Shown here piece after piece: positions 12,078-13,819 of a stretch of 13,819 nucleotides of DNA; position 1 is the first letter of the stretch, and each line of letters starts with the position of its first letter. Position numbers and translations under genes: made by a program. The stretch spans positions 1 to 13,819 of the forward strand of contig JBFHIZ010000048.1 of NCBI GenBank assembly GCA_041596215.1, written 5' to 3'. This DNA is from JBFHIZ01 sp041596215 (GTDB lineage Bacteria; Bacillota; Clostridia; Lachnospirales; Lachnospiraceae). Below the pieces are notes generated by a model that had not been told where the DNA came from, searched no databases, and saw nothing but the letters and a program-made list of their open reading frames with translations.

Positions 12078-13819
12078 ATGAGAAAAGAACTAGATAAAAC
12101 ATATGATCCACAAGGAATGGAAGATAGATTATATAAAAAATGGATGGATAGCAACTATTTTCATGCGGAAGTTGACCGAAGTAAAAAGCCATTTACGATT
12201 GTGATTCCACCACCAAATATTACGGGACAATTGCATATGGGTCATGCGCTTGATAATACCATGCAAGATATTTTGATTCGTTTTAAACGAATGCAAGGAT
12301 TTAATGCACTTTGGCAACCAGGAACGGACCATGCAAGTATTGCAACAGAAGTTAAAATAATTGAAAAATTAAAAGAAGAAGGAATTACGAAAGAAGATCT
12401 TGGAAGAGATAAATTTTTAGAGCGTGCATGGGAATGGAAAGAAGAATATGGCGGTCGAATTATTAATCAGCTTAAAAAATTAGGGTCTTCATGTGATTGG
12501 GAACGTGAACGCTTTACAATGGATGAAGGCTGTAATAAAGCAGTGACGGAAGTGTTTTGTAAATTACATGAAAAAGGGTATATATATAAGGGGAGTAGAA
12601 TTATAAATTGGTGTCCTGTATGTAATACTTCAATTTCGGATGCAGAAGTAGAATATGAAGAGCAAAAAGGATCTTTTTGGCATATTAAATATCCGGTTGT
12701 GGATTCGAATCAGTTTTTGGAATTTGCAACAACGAGACCAGAAACGATGCTTGGAGATACTGCAATTGCGGTTAATCCTAAAGATGAACGATATAAGGAT
12801 TTGGTTGGGAAAAAAGTAATGCTTCCAATTATAAATCGCGAAATTCCAATTATTGCAGATGATTATGTTGATATGGAATTTGGAACGGGTGTTGTGAAAA
12901 TTACACCAGCGCATGATCCTAACGATTTTGAAGTTGGGAAAAGGCATCATCTTCCAGAAATTAATATTTTGAATGATAATGCAACCATTAATGAGAATGG
13001 TGGAAAATATCAAGGAATGGAACGCTATCAAGCTAGAAAAGAAATTGTTAAAGAATTAGATTCCCTTGGACTGTTAGTAAAAATTGAAGAATATACGCAT
13101 AATGTTGGTATTCATGATCGTTGTCATACAACGATAGAACCAATGATAAAGAAGCAATGGTTTGTTAAAATGGATGAATTGATCAAACCAGCGGAAGAAG
13201 CAATTAAATCATCGGAAATACAATTGATTCCAGAAAGAATGGATAAAATATATTTTAATTGGACAGAGAATATTAGGGATTGGTGTATTTCTAGACAGTT
13301 ATGGTGGGGACATCGAATACCAGCTTATTATTGTGAAGATTGTGGCGAAATTATGGTAAGTAAAGTACAGCCAGGAGAATGTCAGAAATGTCATAGTAAA
13401 AAAATAAGTCAGGATGAGGATACGTTAGATACTTGGTTTTCTTCAGCACTTTGGCCATTTTCAACTTTGGGTTGGCCAGAAATGACAGAGGATTTGGATT
13501 ATTTTTATCCAACCAATGTTCTTGTAACGGGGTATGATATCATATTCTTTTGGGTTATTCGAATGATTTTTTCGGGATATGAACATATGGACAAAAAACC
13601 ATTTGACACGGTTTTATTTCATGGATTAATCAGGGATTCCCAGGGAAGAAAAATGTCAAAATCACTTGGAAATGGGATTGATCCTTTAGAAATAATCAGT
13701 GAGTATGGTGCGGATGCATTGCGTTTTACATTAATCACAGGAAATGCACCGGGAAACGATATGCGTTTTTACATCGAAAGAGTGGAAGCTAGTAGAAATT
13801 TTGCCAATAAAGTTTGGAA
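12078..13819 (+). CDS. valS: Valyl-tRNA synthetase, N-terminal part, runs off right edge
   Basis: This class I aminoacyl-tRNA synthetase charges tRNA-Val in the cytoplasm. The frame is open from the ATG at 12078 to the window end (580 full codons of a usual 880 or so). Visible signatures include the HIGH motif as HMGH (53-56) after PPPNITGQL, the editing-domain TTRPETMLGDTA (from residue 218), WCPVCNT and CEDCG/CQKCH zinc-binding pairs, DTLDTWFSSALWPFSTLGWP, GYDIIFFWVIRM, and the KMSKS loop at 525-529. Motifs stay in one frame throughout, so there is no frameshift. GGGAGAAG just upstream supports the start. The gene directly follows a T-box leader with a valine specifier, which confirms the amino acid and separates it from the related IleRS and LeuRS. 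Confidence 0.97.
   Translation, partial: MRKELDKTYDPQGMEDRLYKKWMDSNYFHAEVDRSKKPFTIVIPPPNITGQLHMGHALDNTMQDILIRFKRMQGFNALWQPGTDHASIATEVKIIEKLKEEGITKEDLGRDKFLERAWEWKEEYGGRIINQLKKLGSSCDWERERFTMDEGCNKAVTEVFCKLHEKGYIYKGSRIINWCPVCNTSISDAEVEYEEQKGSFWHIKYPVVDSNQFLEFATTRPETMLGDTAIAVNPKDERYKDLVGKKVMLPIINREIPIIADDYVDMEFGTGVVKITPAHDPNDFEVGKRHHLPEINILNDNATINENGGKYQGMERYQARKEIVKELDSLGLLVKIEEYTHNVGIHDRCHTTIEPMIKKQWFVKMDELIKPAEEAIKSSEIQLIPERMDKIYFNWTENIRDWCISRQLWWGHRIPAYYCEDCGEIMVSKVQPGECQKCHSKKISQDEDTLDTWFSSALWPFSTLGWPEMTEDLDYFYPTNVLVTGYDIIFFWVIRMIFSGYEHMDKKPFDTVLFHGLIRDSQGRKMSKSLGNGIDPLEIISEYGADALRFTLITGNAPGNDMRFYIERVEASRNFANKVW

Noticed and set aside
12630..13031. 133-residue minus-strand frame opposite valS
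   Set aside because: It is a shadow of the valS frame, whose synthetase motifs are continuous across this stretch.

Overview
The window looks like chromosomal DNA of a low-GC, Gram-positive, fermentative clostridium, most probably a Lachnospiraceae-type cellulose or cellodextrin user. This rests on the AT-rich base composition, strong AGGAGG-type ribosome binding sites, consensus sigma-A promoters, a T-box leader, a lipoprotein sugar-binding protein with an acidic linker, a GH94 phosphorylase and a PduL-type phosphotransacylase. There are no RNA genes, insertion sequences, CRISPR arrays or phage genes. The gene order is ordinary core and accessory metabolism, and nothing suggests recent transfer. 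Two genes run off the window: the phosphorylase at the left edge and valS at the right edge.

Left region (1-5555) is a cellobiose or cellodextrin utilisation locus. A cellobiose phosphorylase gene reads leftward. Diverging from it are a LacI-family regulator, a lipoprotein solute-binding protein and two CUT1-type permease subunits. The divergent region of about 350 bp holds a clear promoter for each side, each with a LacI-type CG-centred dyad at its transcription start. An extra GC-rich palindrome sits between the -35 and -10 boxes of the lacI promoter. A strong hairpin lies between the binding-protein gene and the permeases, and a terminator closes the operon. No ATPase gene is present, so a shared MsmK-like ATPase encoded elsewhere probably energises the importer. 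Inferred logic: cellobiose enters, the LacI repressor releases, and phosphorolysis gives glucose 1-phosphate plus glucose.

Middle region (5600-7830) holds a TetR-family regulator convergent with a PerR-like Fur-family regulator, whose own promoter overlaps a Fur/Per-box dyad. A gene-free stretch of about 500 bp follows, with an unexplained 20-bp dyad and a consensus DnaA box. Then comes a stand-alone PduL phosphotransacylase gene with its own promoter and terminator.

Right region (7918-13819) starts with an 874-residue cyclic-di-GMP protein of architecture REC, degenerate GGDEF, EAL, REC, intact GGDEF. It meets tail to tail an ECF-transporter S component whose upstream region carries three copies of a CCAGTTT motif. 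A small zinc-ribbon membrane protein follows, and then a T-box leader with a GTA (Val) specifier that controls valS.

I did not find a clearly new multi-gene system. The items most worth a second look are the duplicated receiver/output c-di-GMP protein, the dyads with no assigned regulator (814-833, 6940-6959, 11180-11232) and the overlapping Per-box promoter.
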